A stretch of 64,000 bases of DNA from Tetracladium setigerum (taxonomy: Eukaryota > Ascomycota > Leotiomycetes > Helotiales): NCBI GenBank assembly GCA_031472005.1, contig PZJY01000004.1:1-64000 (forward strand), given 5' to 3'. Below, piece after piece: positions 10,676 to 20,027 of this stretch. The position numbers and the translations under genes are program-made. Within the stretch, counting starts at the first letter, position 1, and every line of letters begins with the position of its first letter. The notes beneath the pieces were generated by a model. That model did not search any database and was not told the DNA's origin. It was given only the letters and a program-made list of their open reading frames with translations.

Positions 10676-13600
10676 TCATTTCAAGAACTTCTCAAACACT
10701 TCGCCAGCTTTCAATAGCACTCCACTCTCGGCGAAATCCATACCTAATCGTTCAGCACTTTTCAAACTTCTAGCGGAAATCATGATGATATATATAACAA
10801 TGAAGGGCAATTGGCTTTCATTTTCAATATAGTTGTTTCCAATATACTTTTCGAATTCGGTTCGAAGCGCGTCATTGAGATTTCGGAGAAGTGTTATACC
10901 TGTTGAAGCGAACACGTTAATCGATGTTTACTGGTAGGGATACTTGAGTTGTCAATTTCGTTGAATGAACCGTGATTGCAGAGTGTGAAGGGGTATTTGA
11001 CGGTGCAAAAATGTTTTCTTAAGTGACAGCAGCGTACGCAGCTGGCCAAAAAAGCATCTGACCCTCAATGACACCCTTATATATGGGACAAGTGCACTAA
11101 AAGTGGAGGGTGTTCTGGCTTGAAGTATGTGAAAATAAAAAGAGAAATTGCAAACTTCTGTCTTACTTTGTTCGTGTAGGTGAAAGTAGTTAACTTCTAG
11201 TCGTTTGACTTCAAGGGGAAGACTGGCACCCAAAGCCTCCAGCAGTTCCAACGAAGAATGTCGATTTGATTTTGCCTATTCTTGACGTAGCTCTTGAAGA
11301 TGTTTCGCGTCTTTAGACTTAGTCAAAATAATATCATCAGTGCTAGCTTGTTCGTTGAACAGAGCTTTGATGTTGTGCATAGTGAGCGCCATTGAATCAT
11401 CATTTGAAAGACCGTATCGGAAGATCTCTGAAATGATAGATGTATGGCTTAAACCTCGAGGGCCGTTTTTCGAGACTACTGGAGTAGTTCGACGTCTATT
11501 TTTGACGAAGTTTTCTGCCGAATATCCAAGGACGAGCGTGATCTACTTGTAGGAATCGAAGATATCCTTAGGTCTTTCGCTGACAAATATCCTGTCTTCC
11601 CCATGCAGTTCAATGATACTGTCTAGGAGCGGCCAGGGGCTGACTGAGTTGTTACCAGGTTGCCTCAAAGCGGCATAGAGATGTGCAGAGTACATAACTG
11701 TTCCCTAACCATTGCACAAGTTGACACCAGCATTCTGCATTTCCAGCTGCATACGATATGCAATTATTCCACAGAGTGTGGGATGACCTCTGTATAAGTA
11801 GAACTTCTCGGAAAGATCAGCAATAGTGTTGAGTTGTCGGTAGTTCTTTTCTTTATATGGCCAAATCTGATCGTTGATGATCATATCCTGGACTGCGTCG
11901 TGGATATCGTGTAATAGTTTCTGATTTGACTTTGGCCAAGTTGACGGATCTGGTAAATTCTGGGAAAACCGAAAATACCGCTCAAGGGTTCCAATAGCAA
12001 GTTTCCCCATTTTGAATAGTTCCGTCGAGGGGTGAGAAACCTATTACACATACCTAGAGTAAGCTGAATTCAGAAATGAAGGATTAGAGTAAAATGAACA
12101 GAATGTTAAGGTTTGAGATTACACAAGATGTCTTTGGAACTGAAGCCATCGTATATGTTAATATAAAAAAGAAAGTAGAAAAAACTAAGAACTTACCTGA
12201 CCTCTTAAGAGATGATAAATGTCAAGAAATGCTGTCGTAGCAAAAGTGAGCCATATAGGTATCTCCTTAGTTTGGCACATCTTCTGCAAACCTTTTGTTA
12301 GTTCATCTTCTGCTAACAGAGTGATCTTGCATTGATGCAGAAAAGCGAATTCGGGGAGGATTTCCGTCAAAATGATGACATCTTGAATGCGGTTTTCAGT
12401 GACTGATATAGTTCGATCAGCATTTGGATCGTAAACACCAAAATGGCCTCGCTTCATCACTGGGATCTATAATAGACAAATTTTAGCTTGTATCACGGAA
12501 ATCCTTTAGCGAGCAGTCACGATTGTCAATGACAGTATGGGGGAAACTTGTCCTCATTTGATGTGCAGAAGCTACAATTCCATACAGATTGAGCTTCAAA
12601 ATTATAAAGTAGCGATTAGAAAACCCTGCTCGTAATTCTCATACGATTGGTTCAAGATGTTCCGGAGTGCTTTAAAGGTTTAAGTAACAAAAGAATTCTT
12701 ATAATCCTCACTAGGGATTTAGTAAATGCCTCGACCATCAAGCATTTAGAAGTTCATTTCAGAGTTTGGAGTGGAAGATGAATATTGAGATCACATACCG
12801 CGTCTGGCATTAGAACGTCACAGAAGCCATCCAATATACGGTACACTGGCGCAAATATCCACTCTGCAATACTGTCATGTATTTCAATTTCATCAGGGTC
12901 CAAATTTTTGCCAGAAGTTTACTGTACCCTTGACATGAGAGCTGTTAAAACAATATGATAATCAGTAGAACTGGGGTAGTCGGCAAGAAGCTCCTCTTGT
13001 GTTCGGATCGCAAGCTGAAACGCCGTATTCGTAATGGTTGATGCAGTAATAAGATCGCTCGTACCGAGTTGATAGTTTGTCCATGCTTTTTGAATCGCTT
13101 TTCTCAGCTTATGAAGGTCGTTGATAAGACAGAAGATGGCAAAAACCCTGTCCTCATCTCGGTCGGCTTGATCGACTGGGGCTTCAAGTTCATAAGTTGG
13201 TTCGATGTCGCCCTCAACAGAAGCCGTTGAGGGGATTGTCTCTTCCGAGTTCAAGTTGTTGGCGCTATGATCAGCAGAAAAGGCATAGGAGGCAAATCGA
13301 GTTTCTAGATGTGCAAAAGTGTCGCCTAACGAAGATGGGGGGAAAGAAGTCCTAGCAGAGCCTGGAAACCGAGGGTTTAGTGTTTTCATTGCTTCTTCCA
13401 ACAAGGATATAAAGTAAGAATGAGTCTTATTTGAATGGGTTTTCTCTGCGTTCTGACTAAAGTGGTCTGAGAATTACTTCCTTATTGATATAGCGTGGAA
13501 ACCAGCTTGAAGAATCACAACTGGAACTAAGAACATGATTTCTAGGTCAACTCGCCATTGGACAATCAGATTTAGGATTGGAAGTAAAACTCACCTGTGA

Positions 13601-13964
13601 TGAATGGTGACTCGCAGTGGGCAATCGCCTCTGCCAAGGGGATAATATGCTTCGGAGGAATCGAAATGCGGCCACTTTTTGAAATCGGAGCTGATATAGA
13701 TTTGGAGGATCCACTGCCTGCTGCTGCTGCTTCCTTAGCTAGCTTTCGAGCCCTTCCTTTCAGTCTTGGAGCTTTCGGAGTAACTTGATTCGGTTGTTGC
13801 ACGGAATTGCCGACCTCATAGCCACATTTCTCACCGCTGGTCTTCAGCCATTGAAGAAATGTAGAAGTATCCTTTTTGTACCGTTTATAGGAACTTTCAA
13901 GAAATTCGGGAAGCGTCATGAGAGCGGTGATGCAAGATTGCAGACTTTCAATAGACAGACTCAC
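10676..13964 (-). pseudogene. DUF6604-domain protein, multi-exon, several premature stops
   Basis: The N-terminal exon holds a clear DUF6604 domain (LPEFLESSYKRYKKDTSTFLQWL, then RLKGRARKLAKEAA, then IIPLAEAIA). Exons read through introns at about 13590 (donor CACAG/GTGAGT), 12471-12795 and 12050-12197, and end with QLPFIVIYIIM and a stop at 10676. Four in-frame stops interrupt the exons: TAA at 12919-12921 and TAG at 11705-11707, 11543-11545 and 11276-11278. Each is one C-to-T or G-to-A step from a likely Q or W codon (for example NGWGTVM read as NG-stop-GTVM). Frames are further disturbed at 10.9-11.2 kb. The family is common in Pezizomycotina and its function is unknown. The gene was long and well structured and is now dead or dying. 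Confidence 0.8.
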
Positions 13965-14209
13965 TCAATAGTTAAAATCGATGATTCAGGAGCTTTTCTT
14001 TAAGATAGTGCAAGACTTAAGTGGTAGAGGCCTCCCCATTTGAGGCCAAAAGCGGGGTATGTTAGGTCACGTGCTGTCTACACATCTGCTCGTATTAATG
14101 CCAAGATATATTAGTCCAATTATGTTTAGGCTTTAACAGTTCGAGCACAGAAGCCAACAGCGATTTTTGCTGATATCGGTTTCATGCTAGTTGAAATTAT
14201 TATGCATCA

Positions 14210-14265
14210 CGAAGAAGCCGCTCCGTCCCGCCAAAGGCACGTGTGGCCAAGCCAAGCCAGCCACA
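14210..14265 (+). promoter_or_regulatory. Repeated upstream element with CACGTG, copy B
   Basis: Second copy of the element at 10525-10577, again containing AAAGGCACGTGT and GCCAAGCCAAGCCA. It lies about 250 bp upstream of the DUF6604 start. Confidence 0.5.
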
Positions 14266-15094
14266 GCTGCCGTTTTGTTGCAAGCTCTCCCTTATTTGCT
14301 ACACTACCTTTCTGACTATCTACTAAAATCATGAAGTGATGGGTAGAAATAAAGGAGGTCCGTGAGATGTGGTAAATGTTCTTCATGTACAGGAAATGCC
14401 TTAATAAGCTCTGCTTATAAGGTTACAACGCAGCGGCGCGAACACATACAAAATTTCGAACAGTGAAAAGTCTTGGTGATATCTTGGCAGAGTCTTGGAC
14501 AATTTTTAATCAAAAAATCCCGTTTTTTAATGGGTCTAGAGCCGATATTAGCCGATTAGCCGATAGCTGGCCAGCAAATTAGCCACTACTAGCATCAGCC
14601 CCACTAGTGGCCAGCACTAGCCAATAATACCCGTTTGGGAGGGGGATTTGGGAGGGGTCCGGGTGGGGGGAGGGCCAACCGCCGGCCACAAATATTATAT
14701 ATTATTTAATTAAATTAAAGAGAGCAAATCAATACTCGCATTCTATCCTCCTCTTTCGTCAAACCCCCACGCTCGGCTTAGGTCCGCAGCATCCAGCTCG
14801 GCGCATGATCCTTTCCAGGTGAAGGCGAAGTCGGGACTGCAAGGTTCAGAGTGCTCCTGAAATGGATCATCCGTGTGGGTCTGATGGAAGCAGATCCTAC
14901 TTACACGTGACTTCGACATGCAAGAGACAGCGGAGTACTCCGTAAATTTGCCCCGGTTGCCTTTGTAATTACTTACTAAGCATGTGGCTGAATGGTCGAA
15001 AATGTTTTGAAAGAGATTTGGCGCCTTAAATCTCAGGCAATTTACTTTCAGTAAAGCTAGAAGGATAATCTAGCAGATTGTTCACACAGGAAAC
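14266..15094. other. Intergenic, with a TTAGCC-rich patch, a G-run and an AT-rich patch
   Basis: No gene is seen. At 14525-14630 short TTAGCC/AGCCGAT motifs recur. At 14637-14674 the plus strand has at least five runs of three or more G within 38 bases, a strong G-quadruplex candidate. At 14685-14720 an AT-rich patch follows (ATATTATATATTATTTAAT). The three together could be the end of a degraded transposon, but no matching partner end was found. Confidence 0.45.
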
Positions 15095-16763
15095 ATGGCA
15101 ACTTCTGTCCTTCACTCCAATCCAGAAATCACACCACGCCCGCTGGGAAGCCTTAAAAAAAGCTTCAGGGACCCCCTTGTGGAAGCACGCGTGCATCGCG
15201 ACCGCGACCAATTCATTGCCTCTATTCGTCACGAAGATGTCTGTTCCCTCGCAGCATTACATCACAATGGCGACGCCTGCACATTCTTCAAGCCGCCAAC
15301 CCGCGGCAGCTATAACATTTGTTACTTTGTGCAGTTTGGCTCTTTGAATGATGGAGACGGCGATAGATGGGTGGTGCGGGTACCTCTGGCTCCATGTCTT
15401 GCATTTGGTAGCAGGAGCAAGCTTGAGAGTGAGGTTGCCACAATGCAGTAAGGGTGTTTCTTTATTTGCGACAATAAAGCGATATTGACAGATTTTTAGG
15501 CTAATAGCTGAGAAGACAACAATCCCGATCCCTAAGATCCACGCATACACCCTTAGCGATGACACCAAGCCACTGTCCTCATTCCTCATACTCCAATACA
15601 TGGAAGGCCGGAAGCTCACCCATACCGACCTTAAAAGGCTCTCGGACGAGCATCGCACAAGTTTGTACACGTCCCTCGCCAACGTTTTTATTCAACTTCG
15701 ACGGCTTGAGTTTCCCTCGATCGGCTGTCTAACGAAAGGGTCGGGTGGTTTCACGGTCTGCAAGAGAACCGCTACTATCGACTTGAATATGCAAGAGCTC
15801 GAAGGCCTGGCACCACGCAGTATCCAGAGCCGGTACTGTGGCGGTGGCACCACTCTTACTTCGGCCAACGAATATATTACAATGTTACTTGAGATTGCGG
15901 ACAATGCTTTTGCTGGGGATCGTAGTCCTATCTCGCAGGAGGAGGGAGAGGATCGCCTCTACCATCTGCATATATTCCGCCAGCATGCCAATGGGTGGGC
16001 TAAAAACAACCTTGAGCACGGCCCCTTTGTCCTTGTACATGGGGATCTAGAGTTATTCAACTTGCTCTTCGATGAGAATATGAACATCGTCTCTGTTCTT
16101 GACTGGGAATGGAGTCGAGTGGTTCCTCGTCAATTCTTCAAGCCACCTTTGTGGCTCGACAGCACCCCAATCGAGGTTCTTTCCTATGGCCACCGACACA
16201 AGGATTTCCTTGCGCATTTCGACAAGTTCTTGGCTGTTTTGCGTGTTCTTGAGCTGGAAAGGTACGGGAACGAGATCTTAGCAAATGAATGGGAGACAGA
16301 TAAACAGAAAAGTGGGTTCATGGTTGCTAATGCTTTGGAAAACTGGACCGCGATGGACTGGCTTGCGAATCGATGGATTTATCCGAGATTTTATGGTGAA
16401 AAGGAAGACCTCGAATCGCGAATAAAGGAGTTTATGGAAACTGACCCTACTCGCCAAGCAATCATCGAGAAGAGGGTCTCTGGAGCAACTCTTTCAGTAT
16501 CGCAGCACAATCAAGTAACCGAATCTTGTGATAAATCGCTTGATTGTGGTGTTCTTTCGGCTTCTGATTGCAAGAACAGCTCTGGCTCTGTACAAAAATA
16601 TCCCCTGCGAATTTGGACAACAATCATTTCATGCTATGCTCCGCCCCTTCCACTAGCTATGAGGAGCATTCTCTTCGTCGCTGGCGTGTCGCTACTATTT
16701 TGGAAGCGACGTTCTTTCAGTTCTTGTCTTCTTTCCTACAAGATGCACAGAGGGGCATTTTAA
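15095..16763 (+). CDS. APH-family phosphotransferase (aminoglycoside/choline kinase fold), C-terminal membrane segment
   Basis: Two exons, 15095-15447 and 15500-16763, joined by a 52-bp intron (GTAAGG...TTTTTAG), give an intact 538-residue protein; the join reads MQLIAEKTTIPIPKIHAY. Visible: N-lobe RWVVRVPL, hinge LILQYMEG, the Brenner box FVLVHGDLELFNLLF and the metal site VLDWEWSR, the standard APH catalytic set (HGD...N, then D). Family members phosphorylate small molecules or act as fungal kinases of unknown substrate; resistance should not be assumed. The last 50 residues contain a hydrophobic stretch (PLAMRSILFVAGVSLLFW) followed by KRR, a possible tail anchor, which is unusual. It is convergent with the next gene; the two stop codons lie 3 bp apart. 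Substrate unknown. Confidence 0.85.
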
Positions 16764-16766
16764 TAC

Positions 16767-17165
16767 CTAAGCGGAACCAACAAAATCTTTTAGATTCTGC
16801 AATTCTTCATCCACTTTCAATATTTCATTTTCAAGGCGGTCGATCACAATGTCCAAGGCTGCCAATAGATCATCATTGGTGAGAGTCGACGTTTTCTTCC
16901 CTCGTTTCTCCAAGGCGGCGGTTGATGATGATCCCATGATGTCAGCTGTATCTCCGTCCTCCATCGCGTTACGGATTTCTGTCATCTTGTCCTTCTTTTC
17001 CTGGATCTTCTCCTGTAGATTCTCCTTCCGTCTCTGAAGGCTCTCGAGCTCTTCAATACGGGCGCTAGTAATCTTTGTAGACATCTTGCCGAGGGGACTT
17101 GTTAGAATGTAGATAGGTGTACAAGATGACGTGACGCAGAGGACATACCTCTCCTTGGCGCTCAT
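16767..17165 (-). CDS. Small coiled-coil protein
   Basis: Exon 1 is 17149-17165 and exon 2 is 16767-17097, with a 51-bp intron (GTATGT...CAAG). The product is 115 residues, beginning MSAKESPLGKMSTKITS. Residues of about 18-50 (RIEELESLQRRKENLQEKIQ) form a heptad-rich coiled coil, and a second helix-rich part (LAALDIVIDRLENEILKVDE) is near the C-terminus. A start at MSTKITS in exon 2 would avoid the intron. No family recognised. It is divergent from the BTB gene across about 240 bp, so the two may share a promoter. Confidence 0.65.
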   Translation of the reverse strand: MSAKERYVLCVTSSCTPIYILTSPLGKMSTKITSARIEELESLQRRKENLQEKIQEKKDKMTEIRNAMEDGDTADIMGSSSTAALEKRGKKTSTLTNDDLLAALDIVIDRLENEILKVDEELQNLKDFVGSA

Positions 17166-17407
17166 GCGATGTAAAAACAGAACAGAGGCGTAGATTCTTG
17201 CTACTAGTTTGCTAGACGATGGCAATGTATTTTAAAACGCAAATTTAACACAAAGACTGAGACCCATGACTGCACCTATAATTAGCTCGTCTTGTCTTGC
17301 ATTGTGATGCGTTGGCAGACTCTCGGTCTTGGCATCTTATCGTAGCCTCCACCGCGATCCAAGCGATCAGGCGAACAGGCGAACATCATCACGACCAATG
17401 TCGAAAT

Positions 17408-18201
17408 ATGGCGAGCGTAAACTCTGAGGAGAGACTCCTTGATGCCACTTTTGATGACTTTGCAACGATGTTAGTGTTGACACATATCTATCGTCTGATT
17501 ACAACTAACACTGTAGACTCCTTCCCCTCTATTCAGGTCCTCAAGTCACAATCCGCATTGGATCCAAAAGCCACGAATATAAGCTCCCGAAAGCCCTCCT
17601 CTGCGAGCAATCCTCATATTTTGAAGCTATGTTTGAAGGACCCTTTAAGGAAGGGAAAGAGCAGTCATCAACTTTGGAAGAGATAAATGGTGTGGTGACG
17701 CCTCGGAGTTTTGAAGTGCTTGTGCAGTGGATCTGCCTTGGCCGAGTCATCTTCAGAGAGTGTGCACCAGACGTTGCCATTACCACGGCCATCGAATTTG
17801 CTAGATTGGCAGATATGTGTTGTATCACTGGCATAGAATCTATGATGGCTGAGCACATCAACGCTGTCATTCTGACGAATCCGGCTCCAGAAGATCAGCA
17901 GTATGATGGGTGGAGAGCGCCAGACACGAACACTCATTGCCTCTCGTCCGAGCACATTACTTCAGCCGTCGCTCTGCCTGAAAGACATCCCGTGCGTGCA
18001 ATAATAGCTGCTGCAACTGTTGAAGGGTACCTTAGACAGCATAGGTACAAATTCGAGAAAGAGGCTGCGAGCGTTCCCGAATTTGCATTCGATCTCCTCA
18101 AAGCTTTGAGAGCAACCACCGAGACTATGAGTGGTGGAAGTTTTCCAGTCACTTTCGAGGATCCTATCAGTCGAACAAGATTAAAGCTCAAGAGGGTCTA
18201 A
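17408..18201 (+). CDS. BTB/POZ-domain protein
   Basis: Exon 1 is 17408-17469 and exon 2 is 17517-18201. The 47-bp intron has an AACTAACAC branch site and CTGTAG acceptor. The 248-residue product reads LLPLYSGPQVTIRIGSKSHE, then YKLPKALLCEQSSYFEAMFE, then TPRSFEVLVQWICLGRVIF, the A1-B1-B2-A2-B3-A3 pattern of a fungal BTB domain (about residues 25-125), followed by a helical C-terminal part. Fungal BTB proteins of this form usually dimerise and may link targets to CUL3 ubiquitin ligases; the partner is unknown. No kelch, zinc finger or ankyrin domain is attached. The gene is intact. Confidence 0.85.
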
Positions 18202-18362
18202 GCATGGAGGTACCATAAGGATATGATCCGCAACTTCCTTTCCTTTACAAAAATTATGAAGTCTAGCTCTACTGTACTATTCAGCCACTCATACCAACTT
18301 TAAAGACAAAGTAATGACTCCCTACTCCTCTTGCAGCAATCTACGTTTCAACAACCTGCACT

Positions 18363-18698
18363 TCAGTACATCCGCGCCACTGGTGCACTCCAACCTTCTG
18401 GCCGCGCCATTTCTGACACTGGCATTGGCTCTGACTCTGGTTCCGGCTGTTCTGCCTCTAGAGCAATACTCTTACGCTCCCGAGCACGTTTCCGCGAACT
18501 ATTTACCACCTCTTTCGCAGCACGCGCCACTTCTGGCTCCGGCTCGGACTCTGGATATAAATCTGGCTCTGGATCTAGCACAGCACTCTTACGCTTCTGG
18601 CCACGTTTTCCCTTGCCATTTGTGGCGTCTTTGACAGCACGCTTTGCTCGTGCCTCCTCAATGTCCTCATAACTCATTACCTTGGCTTTCCCCAGCAC
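18363..18698 (-). pseudogene. Fot1/pogo-type transposase C-terminal remnant, interrupted by a Tc1 element
   Basis: The minus-strand frame reads SYEDIEEARAKRAVKDA, two basic KRGQKRKS/RKRARERKS blocks separated by acidic PEPEPE runs, and ends WSAPVARMY. This basic-acidic tail with a closing PVARMY is typical of fungal Fot1-like (CENP-B/DDE) transposases, from my knowledge of the family. It runs without a stop into the Tc1 element at 18701, where the terminal inverted repeat is translated by chance, so the long ORF is an artefact of insertion. The DDE core is absent. Confidence 0.65.
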
Positions 18699-18700
18699 TA

Positions 18701-19210
18701 CTCCCCCCCCCGGTGCCGAATGTAATACGGTGGGCCTGAACTTAAATCTTACTTTAATCTTACCACTTTTAGTACTGGTATTATATATAGTCACGGCCAA
18801 TCGCGATAGCTTTTTAAGTGGAGTATAGTCACTTGATATCAAATTATATTTAATCCAATATCTTGTCGGACCACCTTGAGCATCGATTACAGCTTGACAT
18901 CTAGACCACCAAGAATCAAAGAGCTTTTCTATATAATCATTTGGAACAGCTTCCCAAGCTTCTGTAATCATAGCCCGGAGACGATCGTTACTAAGCTTAG
19001 TAGGATCGTACCAATCCCCGATAACGTATTGATTTTGGATATATCGTTTCATCCAAGACCAAATATGCTCGATTATATTCAAATCCGGTGAATACGGAGG
19101 CCAGGGAATCACTACGATTCTCCTCCTTAATAAATTTGCTTCCGTTTCATGTGATCGATGGCAAGACGCTCCGTCGTGTTGCCAAATTGGATTCCGACCT
19201 TTTATTTAAA
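18701..19210 (-). mobile_element. Tc1/mariner-type transposon, 3' part with TIR and DDE transposase end
   Basis: The right part of the transposase is read on the minus strand from 19210: WQHDGASCHRSH (second catalytic D), then PWPPYSPDLNIIEHIWSWMK (third catalytic region), then a C-terminus ending GGPTRYW. The terminal inverted repeat lies at 18701-18734 (CTC, C-run, GGTGCCGAATGTAATACGG) next to a TA dinucleotide at 18699-18700, the target-site signature of this superfamily. The 5' half is missing and is replaced by the AT-rich block beyond 19200. The same TIR bounds the MITE at 40421-40550. Confidence 0.75.
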
Positions 19211-19645
19211 TTATTATATATTTAAAAAATAAAAGAATAAATAAAAAAAATTGGTAAATATTCTATATTTAAGTAATATATTTTTACAGGGATTAAATAA
19301 ACCTTATAAAAATATTTTACTTAATAAAAGATTATTTAATAATCATTTCTTATATTTTTAAGCTTTATTATAAATTTATAAAATATAAAGAACTTATAAT
19401 AACTTTAATTTTAATTTGAATAATTTTATTTTAAAAGTTATTAAGGGTTTTAAAAAATTTCGATTTTGTATATGAATTACATACAAATCGAAAATCCGAT
19501 ATTTCGAGCTTTAATTTCTCGACCTTAAAAATTTCTAAAAATCTTAAAAAGCTAAGACTTATTAGATTATATATAAAGAACTTATATTTAAAATTTTAAA
19601 GAATTATATAAAGGTTTTGTAAAGATATAGATACCCCGAAATCGC
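19200..19645. repeat. AT-rich block with a palindrome
   Basis: About 440 bp of very AT-rich sequence, with no ORF of note, sits between two transposase fragments. At about 19458-19494 it has an almost perfect inverted repeat (TTTCGATTTTGTAT against ATACAAATCGAAA). The composition contrasts sharply with both neighbours. It could be a RIP-burned transposon body or a separate insertion. Confidence 0.6.
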
Positions 19646-19717
19646 TTTTTTTGGTGTAAAAGGTGGCCGGAATGGGGGGGTGGGGACTTAAGCCCTGAAG
19701 TCCACCGATCGTATCCC

Positions 19718-19846
19718 CGGCTTAAGAAAGCTGTTCTTGAGGCCTGGGAGTCTATTACATATGCTGAAATCAAAGAACTAATACGTGGAATGGGTGATCG
19801 ATGTATCGATGTAATTCTAGTAGATGGTGGGCATACAAAATACTAG
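19718..19846 (+). pseudogene. Tc1-like transposase C-terminal fragment
   Basis: The plus-strand frame reads RLKKAVLEAWESITYAEIKE and ends with VDGGHTKY and a stop at 19846, the typical end of Tc1/mariner transposases. It has the opposite orientation to the 18701-19210 element and a different sequence, so it is a second, older element. Only about 43 codons remain. Confidence 0.65.
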
Positions 19847-20027
19847 GAAAATAATAAAAGCAGCATCGATTAATATTGCCAAGTATTACGGTACGCTTTG
19901 ATGTGATACTAACGTTATTTATTCCATGTATGAAGTATAATGATTTCTGGTCTCAGATACTTCGTCCGTTAGACTCTCCTACCAGCGCATTTCGCATCTC
20001 ACAACTTACATTATTCCGCACAAACAA

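Noticed and set aside
18363..19112. A single 249-residue protein joining Tc1 and Fot1 sequences
   Set aside because: The join runs through the Tc1 terminal inverted repeat and a TA target, so it is an insertion boundary and not a natural fusion.
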